Shown here one piece after another: positions 50,167 to 60,500 of a DNA stretch of 64,000 nt. The translations under genes and the position numbers were made by a program. Every line of letters starts with the position of its first letter. The first letter of the stretch is position 1. The notes under the pieces are model-generated. The model worked only from the letters and a program-made list of their open reading frames with translations. It was not told the origin of the DNA and searched no databases. Where the stretch lies: contig NZ_AMXA01000001.1 in the NCBI RefSeq assembly GCF_000310145.2, positions 1 to 64,000 on the forward strand, written 5' to 3'. The DNA is from Thauera sp. 28. Lineage in GTDB: Bacteria; Pseudomonadota; Gammaproteobacteria; Burkholderiales; Rhodocyclaceae.

Positions 50167-52134
50167 ATGACCTGCTTTGCCCTGCTCGACGACTGCCACG
50201 CCACCGCCACCGCGCCCACCAGCCGGCTGTACACCGGCTTCGTGCGCGAGCACCGCTGCGACGACCCCGCCACGCTGGACGCGGTGTGGGCGGCGGCCGA
50301 CCGCGACCTGCGTGCCGGCCTGCATGCCGTGGTGCTGGCCGACTACGAGTGGGGCGCGCGCCTGCTGCAGGCCGGCCACGAACGGCTCGCGCCCGCCGAC
50401 GGCGGCAGCCTGCGCGTGCTGATGTTCGCCGAGCTGCAGCTGCTCGGCGTCGACGCCGTCGATGCCTGGCTGCTTGCGCGCGAGCAGGACGAGACCGGAG
50501 CCAGCCATGGCAACGATGGCCGCGCGCCGGCGCCCGCGGGCGTGCTCGATATCCGTCCCTCGGTCGACCACGACGCCTTCTGCGCTGCGATCGCGCGCAT
50601 CCACGCTGCCATCGGCGAGGGCGAGACCTACCAGGTCAATTACACCTACAGGCTGGACTTCCGCACCTTCGGTGCGCCGGTGAGCCTTTACCGCCGGCTG
50701 CGCGCCCGCCAGGCCGTGGCCTTTGGTGCCTTCATCGCGCTGCCGCCGGGCACGGCCGGACCCGACTACGTGCTGTCGTGCTCGCCCGAACTCTTCCTGC
50801 GCAACCGGGGCGGGTGCCTGTCGGCGCGGCCGATGAAGGGCACCGCGCCGCGTGCGCGCGAGGCCGAGGGCGACAGCGAGATTGCCCGCATGCTCGCCGG
50901 TGACACCAAGAACCGCGCCGAGAACCTGATGATCGTCGACCTGCTGCGCAATGATCTCGGCCGCATCGCGCGCACGGGCAGCGTGCGTGTGCCGGCGCTG
51001 TTTTCGGTCGAGGCCTACCCGACCGTGTTCCAGATGACCTCCACCATCGAGGCCGAGCTCCCCGACGACACCGGCTTCCCCGCGCTGCTGCGCGCGCTCT
51101 TCCCCTGCGGTTCGATCACCGGCGCGCCCAAGCACTGCACCATGCAGATCATCGCCGAGCTGGAGGACACCCCGCGCGGGCTGTACACCGGCAGCATCGG
51201 CTGGATCGACGCGCCGACGCGTCCGCACCAGGCCTGTGGCGATTTCTGCCTGTCGGTGGCGATTCGCACGCTGACGCTGCAGCGGCGCGCCGACGCGGCC
51301 CAGGGCGCCGGCTGGGACGGCCGCATGGGCGTAGGCGCGGGCATCGTCATCGATAGCCAGGCGGAGGAGGAGTTCGAGGAGTGCGCGCTCAAGGTGCGCT
51401 TCCTGACCGGGCTGGACCCGGGCGTCGGCCTGTTCGAGACCCTGTACGCGACGCGCGAGGATGGCATCCGCAATGTCGAGCGCCACCTTGCCCGCCTGGC
51501 TGCGAGTGCGGCGGCGCTCGGCTTCGCCTGCCCGCGGGCGGCGATCGTGGCTGCGCTGCGCCAGCAGGTGGCGGGGCTTGCGCCCGGCCAGCCCAGCCGC
51601 ATGCGGCTGGCACTGCACAAGGACGGCCGCTTCGAGATCGTGGTGGCACCGCTCGAGGCGCTGCCGCCTGGGCCGGTCGAGGTGTTGATCGCAGCCGCAC
51701 CCATCGGGGACGTACATGGCCTGCTCGCCCACAAGACGACGCTGCGCGCGCGCTACGACGCGGGCATCCGCGCCGCGCAGGCCCGTGGCGCCTTCGATAC
51801 GCTGTTCTTCGACGCCGACGGCTGCTTGACCGAGGGCGGACGCAGCAACGTCTTCCTGCGCATCGATGGCGCATGGCTCACCCCGCCCGCCGGGCGCGGC
51901 GTGCTGCCGGGCACCATGCGCGCCGCCGTGCTCGACGACCCCGAGTGGGCCGCGCGCGAACAGCCGCTGCGCGTGGAGGACCTGCTGCGTGCCGAGCGCA
52001 TCGTGCTCACCAATGCGCTGCGCGGCACGCTCGATGCGTGCCTGGCGGCGGGCGAGGCCGAGCGCTGGCGAGCCCGGCAGACGACCGCGGCAGCGGATGG
52101 CGCCGAGTACCACGCGCGTGCGGACCGTGGCTGA
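50167..52134 (+). CDS. pabBC: Aminodeoxychorismate synthase/lyase fusion (PabB-PabC)
   Basis: A 655-residue fusion. The N-terminal PabB half (to about residue 400) carries GEGETYQVNYTYRLDF, FLRNRGGCLSARPMKGTAPRA, NLMIVDLLRNDLGRIA and FPCGSITGAPKHCTMQII. The C-terminal half is an aminotransferase-IV fold (PabC-like): GLFETLYATREDGIRNVERHL, DTLFFDADGCLTEGGRSNVFL and LTNALRGTLDA. Together they turn chorismate into p-aminobenzoate with ammonia or a separate PabA. Here it probably feeds H4MPT (beta-RFAP synthase, 21442) as well as folate. It is 10 bases after fae2. Confidence 0.93.
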   Translation: MTCFALLDDCHATATAPTSRLYTGFVREHRCDDPATLDAVWAAADRDLRAGLHAVVLADYEWGARLLQAGHERLAPADGGSLRVLMFAELQLLGVDAVDAWLLAREQDETGASHGNDGRAPAPAGVLDIRPSVDHDAFCAAIARIHAAIGEGETYQVNYTYRLDFRTFGAPVSLYRRLRARQAVAFGAFIALPPGTAGPDYVLSCSPELFLRNRGGCLSARPMKGTAPRAREAEGDSEIARMLAGDTKNRAENLMIVDLLRNDLGRIARTGSVRVPALFSVEAYPTVFQMTSTIEAELPDDTGFPALLRALFPCGSITGAPKHCTMQIIAELEDTPRGLYTGSIGWIDAPTRPHQACGDFCLSVAIRTLTLQRRADAAQGAGWDGRMGVGAGIVIDSQAEEEFEECALKVRFLTGLDPGVGLFETLYATREDGIRNVERHLARLAASAAALGFACPRAAIVAALRQQVAGLAPGQPSRMRLALHKDGRFEIVVAPLEALPPGPVEVLIAAAPIGDVHGLLAHKTTLRARYDAGIRAAQARGAFDTLFFDADGCLTEGGRSNVFLRIDGAWLTPPAGRGVLPGTMRAAVLDDPEWAAREQPLRVEDLLRAERIVLTNALRGTLDACLAAGEAERWRARQTTAAADGAEYHARADRG

Positions 52135-52873
52135 AGGGCGCGCGCAGCGCGCACGCGGGGAGCATGACCACGAGGCCGCCGACCGCGGAGCGCCCGGTCG
52201 CAGCGCGTTCGACCTCGCTCTGTTCGATCTCGATTTCACCCTCATCCCGTCGGACAGCGGCTTGCGCTGGGCGCGCTTCATGGTGGCGGAGGGCGTGCTG
52301 CCGGGCGGCAGCGACGAGGCCTACCTGAACGTGTGCCGAAGCTACGTCGCCGGCCGGATCGACATCGAGACACTGCATGCCTTCGCCGCGCGCACGCTGC
52401 TGGCCGTGGACGCGGATGCGATTCCCGGCCTGCAGGCACGCTTCGAGGCGGCGGTGCGCGCCGAACTGCCGGCGGCGGCGCGCGACCTGGTGGCGCAGCA
52501 CCTCGAGGCCGGCGCGCTGTGCTGCATCGTCACCACGACCAATGAGATCGTGGCGCGTCCCTATGCTCGCGCCTTCGGTATCCCCAACCTGCTGGCGAGT
52601 GTGCCGGCATGCGAGGACGGTCGCTTCTGCGGGGCCTACGTCGGCGCGCTGTGCCATGGCGCAGGCAAGGTCGCGCGTGTGGAAGACTGGTTGCGCGGCA
52701 GTGCGGCGCAGGGGGGCGTATCGCGTCCGCGGCGCAGCATTTTCTATTCGGACTCGGCCAGCGACCTGCCCTTGCTGGAGTGGGCGGACGAGGCGGTGGC
52801 GGTCCGCCCCGATGCCCGTCTGCGCGCCCACGCCGAACTGCGCGGCTGGCGCATCATCGACGCGCCAGCCTGA
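52118..52873 (+). CDS. HAD-superfamily (SerB-like, IB) hydrolase
   Basis: A phosphatase of about 250 residues: catalytic FDLALFDLDFTLIPSDSG, motif II in CCIVTTTNEIVARPYARAFG and motif III in FYSDSASDLPLLEWADEAVAV. It resembles phosphoserine phosphatase-like IB proteins. The substrate is unknown; a phosphorylated cofactor precursor is possible given the context. The start is uncertain: GTG at 52118 or 52127, inside the end of pabBC. It ends 9 bases before the convergent tpsB. Confidence 0.82.
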   Translation: MRTVAEGRAQRARGEHDHEAADRGAPGRSAFDLALFDLDFTLIPSDSGLRWARFMVAEGVLPGGSDEAYLNVCRSYVAGRIDIETLHAFAARTLLAVDADAIPGLQARFEAAVRAELPAAARDLVAQHLEAGALCCIVTTTNEIVARPYARAFGIPNLLASVPACEDGRFCGAYVGALCHGAGKVARVEDWLRGSAAQGGVSRPRRSIFYSDSASDLPLLEWADEAVAVRPDARLRAHAELRGWRIIDAPA

Positions 52874-52882
52874 GCCGCAGGT

Positions 52883-54538
52883 TCAGAAGAACTGCGCTAC
52901 GAGCATGAAGTGCAGCTCGTGGCGACCCTCCTCTCCAGGCACGCGGTTGAAGGCGCGCGCATAGGTGAGGCGGGCGTCGACGCGCTCGCCAAGTGCGGCG
53001 CGCACGCCCCAGCCGGCGCTGCCGAGGTGGCGGTGGCGCGGCTGGCGTGAGTTTGATATAGGGGATGGCGTCACCCGGCCGTGGTCGGCAAAGAAGAAGC
53101 CGGTGGCGCGCAGGGCGGGGCGATTGCCCTCGGCGGCGAGCGCGATGAGCGGGTGATGGAGCTCCAGGTTGGCGATGAAGCCGCGGTCGCCCGACCAGGC
53201 GCCGGACTTGTAGCCGCGCACGCTGTATTCGCCGCCGAGCTGCAACTGCTCGCCCGAAGGCAGCGGCCCGTCGCTGCTGTGCTGGTAGTTCAGGCTGCCC
53301 TGCAAGGACCAGTTGGGCGTGATGGCCTGGATGCGGCGCAGGAAGGCGCGGCCGAGCGTGTAGTGCTCGCGCTCGAAGCCGCGCGCGCGCCCGGCGCTCA
53401 GGTGGTAGGTCGCGATCCAGTAGCCGTGGTCGTCGGCGGCCTGGTGCTCGATCCCCACGCTGCCGTCGCGGGTGCGCGTCTTCTGAAGGAAGACTTCACT
53501 TGTCCAGTTCTTGGTCTCGCGGTGCTTGGTGCCGATGACGAGGTCGGTGCGCGAGCGCTCGCCGAGATGAACAGGCTGGCGCAAGGCGGCGACGAAGCCG
53601 GCGGAGCGGCCGGTGATGTCCAGAACGCGCAGCGGCCCCTTCTTGATCTCGACCTCGTCGCTGTAGGCCGCCACGCTCAGCCTGCCGCCGCTGGCGTTGA
53701 CCGGGAAGGCGTAGCCGAGCGAGTAGCTTTCCTGCCCGCTGGCCCGGACGAAGCCCAGGCTGAGCTCATCGCGAAAACCGAGCAGGCTGCGGTTGGTGTA
53801 TTGCACACCGGAGCGCCACAGGCCCGAGCCTTCGCTGCCGCCATTGTCGAGGGTCAGGCGCAGCAGGTGGCGCGGGGGCTCCTCGACCAGGATGCGCAGG
53901 TCCGAGGTGCCGAAGCGCGTGCCGGCGGCCAGCTCGGCGCGCAGCTGCGCGTCCTGGGTGCGGTTGAAGCGGCGCAGATCCTGCTCCAGCACGGGCAGGT
54001 CGACGAGCTCGCCCGGGGTGAGGCCGATGCGGCGGGTGATGAAGGCTGCATCGGTGCTGCTGTTGCCGTCCACGCCGATGTCGCCGACGCGACCCTCGAC
54101 CAGGCGGATGTCGACCACACCGTCGGAGACGTCCTGCGGCGGGATGACGGCGCGTGCGGTGACGATCCTGCGTTCGCGGTAGCGCGCGTTGATGCGGTCG
54201 ACCAGTTCGAGCAGGTCGGCGAAAGCGATCTCGCGGCCGACATAGGGTGCCGCCAGTTCAGCCAGTTCGGCCTCGGTGAGGATCTCCGAGGGCGTGAAGC
54301 GGATCTCACCGACGGCGAAGCGCACCGGGGGTGCCGCCGGGCGCGGGGCTTCGGGCGGTAAGGTCTCGCGCACCGGGTCGGTGACCTCCTGGCGCTGGAG
54401 TTGCTCGAGCTGCCGCCTGCGCTCGTCCTCGTCGATGCGGCGCTGCTGCAGGGCGCCGGGGTCCGCTTGAGGCGGCAGGATCTGCGCCAGGGCAGGCGAC
54501 ACCCAGAGCGTTGCTGCCAGGATCAGCACGGGTTTCAT
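52883..54538 (-). CDS. TpsB outer-membrane transporter (ShlB/FhaC/HecB family)
   Basis: A 551-residue TpsB protein: signal peptide (about 1-19, VLILAATLWVSPALA), a charged Gln/Arg-rich linker, POTRA domains (VRFAVGEIRFTPSEILTEAE; VSDGVVDIRLVEGRVGDIGV) and a beta-barrel ending in aromatic Phe (MLVAQFF) with the VRGYKSGAWSGDRGFIANLE motif that lines the pore. It exports the TpsA protein encoded directly upstream. The start at 54538 has a GGAG site 9 bases upstream; 54583, overlapping the TpsA stop, is also possible. Confidence 0.93.
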   Translation of the reverse strand: MKPVLILAATLWVSPALAQILPPQADPGALQQRRIDEDERRRQLEQLQRQEVTDPVRETLPPEAPRPAAPPVRFAVGEIRFTPSEILTEAELAELAAPYVGREIAFADLLELVDRINARYRERRIVTARAVIPPQDVSDGVVDIRLVEGRVGDIGVDGNSSTDAAFITRRIGLTPGELVDLPVLEQDLRRFNRTQDAQLRAELAAGTRFGTSDLRILVEEPPRHLLRLTLDNGGSEGSGLWRSGVQYTNRSLLGFRDELSLGFVRASGQESYSLGYAFPVNASGGRLSVAAYSDEVEIKKGPLRVLDITGRSAGFVAALRQPVHLGERSRTDLVIGTKHRETKNWTSEVFLQKTRTRDGSVGIEHQAADDHGYWIATYHLSAGRARGFEREHYTLGRAFLRRIQAITPNWSLQGSLNYQHSSDGPLPSGEQLQLGGEYSVRGYKSGAWSGDRGFIANLELHHPLIALAAEGNRPALRATGFFFADHGRVTPSPISNSRQPRHRHLGSAGWGVRAALGERVDARLTYARAFNRVPGEEGRHELHFMLVAQFF

Positions 54539-54579
54539 GGCTGCGAGTTCTCCACAGGATGGCATTTGTCGGTGCAGCT

Positions 54580-57500
54580 TCATTGCGTCTCCGTGTCAGT
54601 CGCGACCGGGTTGGCGTCGACGCTGACCAGGCTTTCTTCCTCATCCTCGCGCGGTGCCCCTGCAGCGGGCGGCGCGAGATGGAACTCGGCCAGTACGCGC
54701 TCGGTGTATTCGACCACGCTCAGCTGCGGGCCGTCGGGGCCGAGCACCTCGTGCGAGGCACGGCGGTCGATCACAAAGCTGTCGGTGGCGATCAGGTTGC
54801 GGTCAAGCTTGAGGGCGAAGGCCGGGCCGCCGGAGTAGAGCTGCGCATCGTAGCCCTGCAGGCGGAAGTTGTGCTGGTCGATCAGCAGGCGGGTCTGCGG
54901 ATTGGTGACGACGACGCGGTCGCCGACCTGGAACTGATCCACCTGCAGCGTGCCGACCGGTATGTCGATCCTGCCCGTGAGGGCGGCGATGCGGTCGAAG
55001 TGGAAGCCGCCCAGCCCGCTCAGCGTCAGGTCCATGGCCGAGGCCATCCCGCCGCCGTAGCCGCCGATCGCGCCGAAGATGGGGGCGCTACCGCTGGCGA
55101 AGACCTGGGCGACGATACGGTCTGCACTCAGACGCAGGTCGCGACCGACTTCGAGGCGATCGACGTCGATGCGGTCGCGTGCGCCGATCGAGACCTCCGT
55201 CGCCCGCAGCTCGCCGATGCCGACACTGCCTGAAGGGACGTCGACATCGAGGTTGCGGGCGTCGATCGAACCGATATCGGCGTCTCCATTCATGGCGCTG
55301 AGCTCGACGTCGCGTCCGCTGATGGCGCCCACGCGCAGGTCGCCGTCATCGGCAGCGAGCTTCACGTCTTCGCTCAGGCTCGTGACCGACTGGGCGCTGA
55401 TCGAACCGGCGGCGCGGATGTCGATTTCGCGCTCGGCGTGTACGTCGCCCATGATCAGGGAGCCCGGCGAGTCGATGTGGATGAGCCCGCCCGCACTGGC
55501 GTTGAAGTTGAGTACGTCGATGTCGAGCGGGTTGCCGCCGATCTGGCCACCCGCACGGATGGTGAGCGTCGCCCCGGGGGCGGTGTTGGCGATGATGTCC
55601 AGACGGGTGTCGCCGCCGTCATACACGCTGCCGCCGGCGGTGATCAGGATCGCGCTCTCGGTGGGGTTGCCGGTGAAGATGCCGGTGATGACGGCGTCGC
55701 CATCGGTGCGCAGGTCGATCGTGCCGACATCGACGCGCATCTGCGCTGCGTGGATGCCGTCGCCAGCGTCCTGCATGAGCAGGTCGCGTGCCTTCAGGAA
55801 CACGCCCAGCGTCGTCGCATGCACGTCGGCGAACGGGGTCAGCACCATCTGCGCGCCGGCGACGAGGCTGATCGGGCCCGGGCCGCTGACGCGGCCGTCG
55901 ATGAACATGAAGGTGGCCGAGGACAGCGCGACCGCGTCGCCCGAGCGCACGGCGCCGATGTTGAAGAACTTGCCGAGCGTGCCGTTGAGATGGACGCCGT
56001 TGCCGAAGCCCTCCGTGCTTGCAGAGATGCGGCCATCTTCGTCGGAGAGCGCGACGTCGAGCGGGTTGTCCGCGCTGCCGATCTCGCCGCCGCTGGCGTT
56101 GAGACTGACGTTGCGGGCCAGGATGTTGAGATCGGGGGCGAGCGGGTTCTCGGTGAGCTGGAAGTCCAGGATCGAGCCTGAAGCGTCCAGGCGCACGTCG
56201 CCGATCGAGAACACGGTGTCGACGAACAGGCCGGACGAGGCCGCCAGCCAGATGTCGGAGCCGGCGCGTGCGATCAGTCCGGCACCGTCGCTGAGCTGGA
56301 TGCCGAGCGGCGTCAGGAACAGCTTGTCGCCGTCGAGGGTGCCGCCGATGCCTCCGCTTGCCGCCTCGAGGATAATGCGTCCGCCACTGTTGATGTGGAC
56401 TGCGCTGGCGCCGGAGTCGATGCCATGCAATGCGCCGGCGACCTTGATGCGGACCTCGTCGCCGGCGCTGACCTGGCCGATGCGCAGGCTGCCCTCGGAG
56501 CCGATGAAGACCTTGCCGGCGGCGGTGGCGTGGAGCGTGGCGGGATCGTCCGGGTCGCGGTTGGCGACGTTGAGCGGTTGCGGCTGGCGGATGGTGACGA
56601 AGCGCGGGTTGTCCTCGTCGTCCACGATCGCGTCACCGCGTTCCACTGCGGCGAGTGCTGCCTTTTGCGCCTTGGTCAGGGTGTCGATGCCCGCGATGGT
56701 GTCGATGACCTGGTCCGGGCCGTAGCGGCCGATGTCGTCGCCGGCGACCAGGGTGACCGTGCGGCCGACGACATTGGGTGCCTTGATGGTGGTGACGGTG
56801 TCGGTGATCTCCTTGAGCAGCCCGGCGCCGACCGATAGCAGCAACTGTGCGTCGGTCCATTCAGAGCCGCGGGTGATCGCGGTGATCTCCTCCGCGCTGA
56901 GGCGGCTGCGGTAGTCGAAGTCCTCGTCGAAGGTGCTGGTGTAGCTGCCCACCTCCTCGTGCAGGGCGCGGTATTGCTGGGTGCGCTTGTCGGCGAAGGC
57001 GGCGATGTCGGCCGCGTCCATGCCGGTGTCGCGCAAGGCCTGCTCCTCGGTGGCGGTCAGCGCGTATTCGAACGTCGGGTCGTAGCTGGCTCCGCCATCG
57101 GCCTGGCGGACGCGGAACTGCCAGTACAGCCGGTAGTTGTTGCTGCGTCCGTTGGCGTAGGCTTCGACCGCTTCCTGCGCCTTGGCGTCGGAGCCGCGCG
57201 CAGCGCCGGTGATGGGGTCGTTCGGCTGCTGGCGCAGGCGCATTTCGTCCCACAGCGCAGCGAGCTCGTCCTCCGTGCGGGTGTCGACCGTGGCGAAGGG
57301 GTTGTTGTCGATCACGCTGCCGGTGGTGGTGATGCGTACGTCACCGCCGAGCGATTCCACGCCCACCACCAGCAGGTCGCCGGTGTAGATGTGCGCGGCC
57401 AGCGGATCGGCCAGGTTGGCGATGTTGATGTCGCCGCGCGCCTGTGCCGAGAGGCCGTGGCGGGCGAGCACGGCGGCGTCCTCGCTCGTCGTGTAGCCGC

Positions 57501-60500
57501 TGCGGATGCGCAGCGGATCGCCGCCCAGTGCGTCGAGACGGCCGATGCTGCCGTTGGCGCTGCTGAGGTCGATGCGGCGGGCCTGCACGAGGGCGCTCGC
57601 GTCGCGGCCGACGATGTCGCCCGCAGACTCGAGGACCACCTTGTCGGTCGCTGCCGAGCCGATGGTGCCGACCCTGAGGTCGCCGATCGTCTGCTCGAGG
57701 TAGATCGACCCGCTCGTGGTGCCGGCATTGACGACGCCGCCCTCGGACTGACGGATGCGCAGGGCCTGGTCGGGTGTGCCGTCCGCGTGCAGGCTGCCGA
57801 TCCCGGTGCCCGCCGACAGGTCGATACTGTGTCCGCCCAATACCGCGGACGGCCCGTTCTGGGTCAGGCTGCCGGCGCTGCTGACCGTGGTGTTGCCACC
57901 GCGGTTGTTGACGCTGCCGTTGAACATGACGTCGCCGACCGAACTGATGTCGACGCGTCCCTCGTCGAAGCCGATGTACTCGATGCCGATGCGGTAGTCG
58001 CCGCGCACGCTGTCGGTGGTGGTGTACTTCTTGCCGGTGGTGACGCTGAACTCCTGGTAGTAGCGCGCCGAGATGCACAGCGACCACCAGTTGCACTCGC
58101 GCCAGCTGCGGCCCGGCGTGAGCACGCTGCTGACCGTCTCTTCCTGCGTGCGCGGGCCGCCGGGGAGGTAGTGGTAGTCGGCCGCCGGATCGACGACGAG
58201 GAAGGCGTCGGTGAGCAGCGGGTCCTTGGTGCGCTCGATCGAGCGCAGGCGATAGCCGTCGAGCGCCTTGCCGCTGAGGATTGCGGTGCCGAACCAGCCG
58301 GTCTGCGAGTAACGATACTCGTCGATGCGCACCTCGTCGTAGCCGGTGGTGACCACGTAGCGCAGGCCGCTGACCGGGTCGTACCCCTGGGTGCCGGTGC
58401 GCGCCTCGCCGTCCGCGCGGGTGCGCGAAACCGGCTCGCTCAGGATCGGCGCCCCGGTCGCCGGGTCGATGCCGCGGATGTCGGTGATGTTGATGCGCCC
58501 CTTCACGCCGAGGCCGGCATCGAGTGTGTTGACCAGCAGGGTCTTGCCGGTCTCGTTGTCGATCTTGATGCGGCCGTAGCCGTCGAGCACGCGCAGGCGA
58601 CCGCCGCCCGACTGGCTGGTGCTGAAGATCTGGCCGAAGAGCTCGATGTAGCCGCCCTGCACCTGCACGCCCGACAGCTCGAGCCTGTCGTGCAGTGCGT
58701 TGTAGCGCACCGTGATCGACTCCCAGGCGTCCCACTCGGCGCTGCCGAGCCCGGCGACCGTGGCGCCGCTGACCGTGTAGTACTCGCTGCCGGTGCTGGT
58801 CCGGCCCTCGAGAACCTGCAAGGCGTAGTCGTCGCGCGCGTCGGCGAAGCTGCCGGTGCCGCCGCCGGGCAGGCTCACGGTGGCGCCTTCGGGGATGCGT
58901 ACGCCCCATTCGGCGATGCCGCTCTGGATGGTGCCGTTGATGTTGAGGTAGCGCGCCGCGATCAGCACGCTGCCATTGGCGATGATGCCGCCCACCGGCT
59001 CCGTCGCTGGGCGTTCGATGCTGTCTACGTTGGCCGGGAAGGGGTCGGTTGGGACGCCCGGGATGACCTTCAGCGGTTCGCCCGCGGCGTGCCAGGCGCC
59101 GTCGGTGTAGCTCTGCACGAAGTCGCCATTGCGCGTCTTGACCTCGACACGGTCGGCGCGGATGGTCGCGGTTTCGACCGGTGTGATCAGGCTGCCGTCC
59201 GGCTTGCGCTTCTGCTCGAGGCGGATGCTGCCGGCGGCGCTGTCGATCTTGACCAGGCCGCGCAGGTTGCTGATGTCGCCGCGCAGGATGATGTCGGGTG
59301 CGAGCGGGCGGATGCCGTCGGCGCGCATCGCATCCTTCTCGGCTTCGCTGATGTCGAGCGGCGAGAACAGGCTCTTCACCAGGATCACCGGCTCGCCGGC
59401 GCCGCTCGTCTCCGCGGTCGTGATCGACGAGAAGGCGGCCGTGCCCGCGCCGCGGTTGATGCGAGCGATGTCGGCGTTGGCGTTGACCTCGACGCCATTG
59501 AAGAACAACTTGCCGCCTTCATTCGGTGCAATCGTCATGTTACCGAGGATGAGGACATTCGGCCCGTAGTTGGTGATGGTGATGCTGGCGTCGCCCGGGG
59601 CGTCGAGCACGCCGGTCCCGGTCAGGCGGTTGCCGCGCACGTCGATGTTGCCGAGCTTGGCCACGCTGTCGCTGATCTTGAGCACGCGCGCGATCGGGCC
59701 AGCCAGGGGTACGTTGCTGAACGCCCCGGCGGTGATGTCGCGGTCGAGATCCGTGATCTGCGCGTTGAGGTCGGTCAACCTGGCATCCAGGTTGGGGTAG
59801 GCTGCGACGATGCTGCCCAGTTCCGCGGGGATGTCGACGTCGCGCCGCGTCTCCTTGGTCGTGATCAGCCCTTCGCGAACGGCGATCTGGCCTTCGCGGT
59901 CGGTGATCAGGCCGTTCAGCCGGGTAATCTCGGCTGCGTCGTCGGTGTCGTCGGGGTCCAGGCCAACCAGGTCAGTCTCGAATCCTTCGATCTCGGTCTT
60001 CAGGCTGGTGATCTCAGCCTCGAGAGCGGTGATCTCGGCCGGAATCTCCGCGAGCTCAGTGTTCAGGGCGCTGCGTCGATCGACCTGGGCGTTCAGCTCG
60101 GTGCGTGTGTCCTGCATCGCGCTGAGCGATTGCTGGGCGACTTCGAGCGGGCTTTCCGGCGGCACGCTGCTGAAACCCGGCTGGCTGGGGTCGCGTGGGA
60201 AGCCCATCTCGTCGAGCTTGCGTTCGAGGAAGCGGACTTCGGAGCGGTAGGCTTCGGCGGCGATTGCCGCGTCCGAGCTGGGGTTGCCCACCGAGTACTG
60301 GCGGATGAGCTCCTCGAGCATCGCGATGCGGTCGAGGATGTCGGTTGCCAGGCCGATGAAGTCCCGGTCGAGCACCGAGATCCCGTCGGTATGGGTTTCG
60401 CTGCCGTCGAGCGCAATGGTCAGCCACTGTTCGCGATTGATGCCGACCTCCACGCGACCGTCGACATGCACGCTGCTGTCCTGGTTGACCACCGAGCGCC

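Noticed and set aside
55079..56725. Long open frames on the plus strand opposite the giant adhesin (also 62045-63061 and 53081-54361).
   Set aside because: They lie exactly opposite TpsA/TpsB codons, are low-complexity (Ser/Arg/Pro or Val/Ala/Asp-rich), and arise because GC-rich codons leave few stops in the complementary frame.
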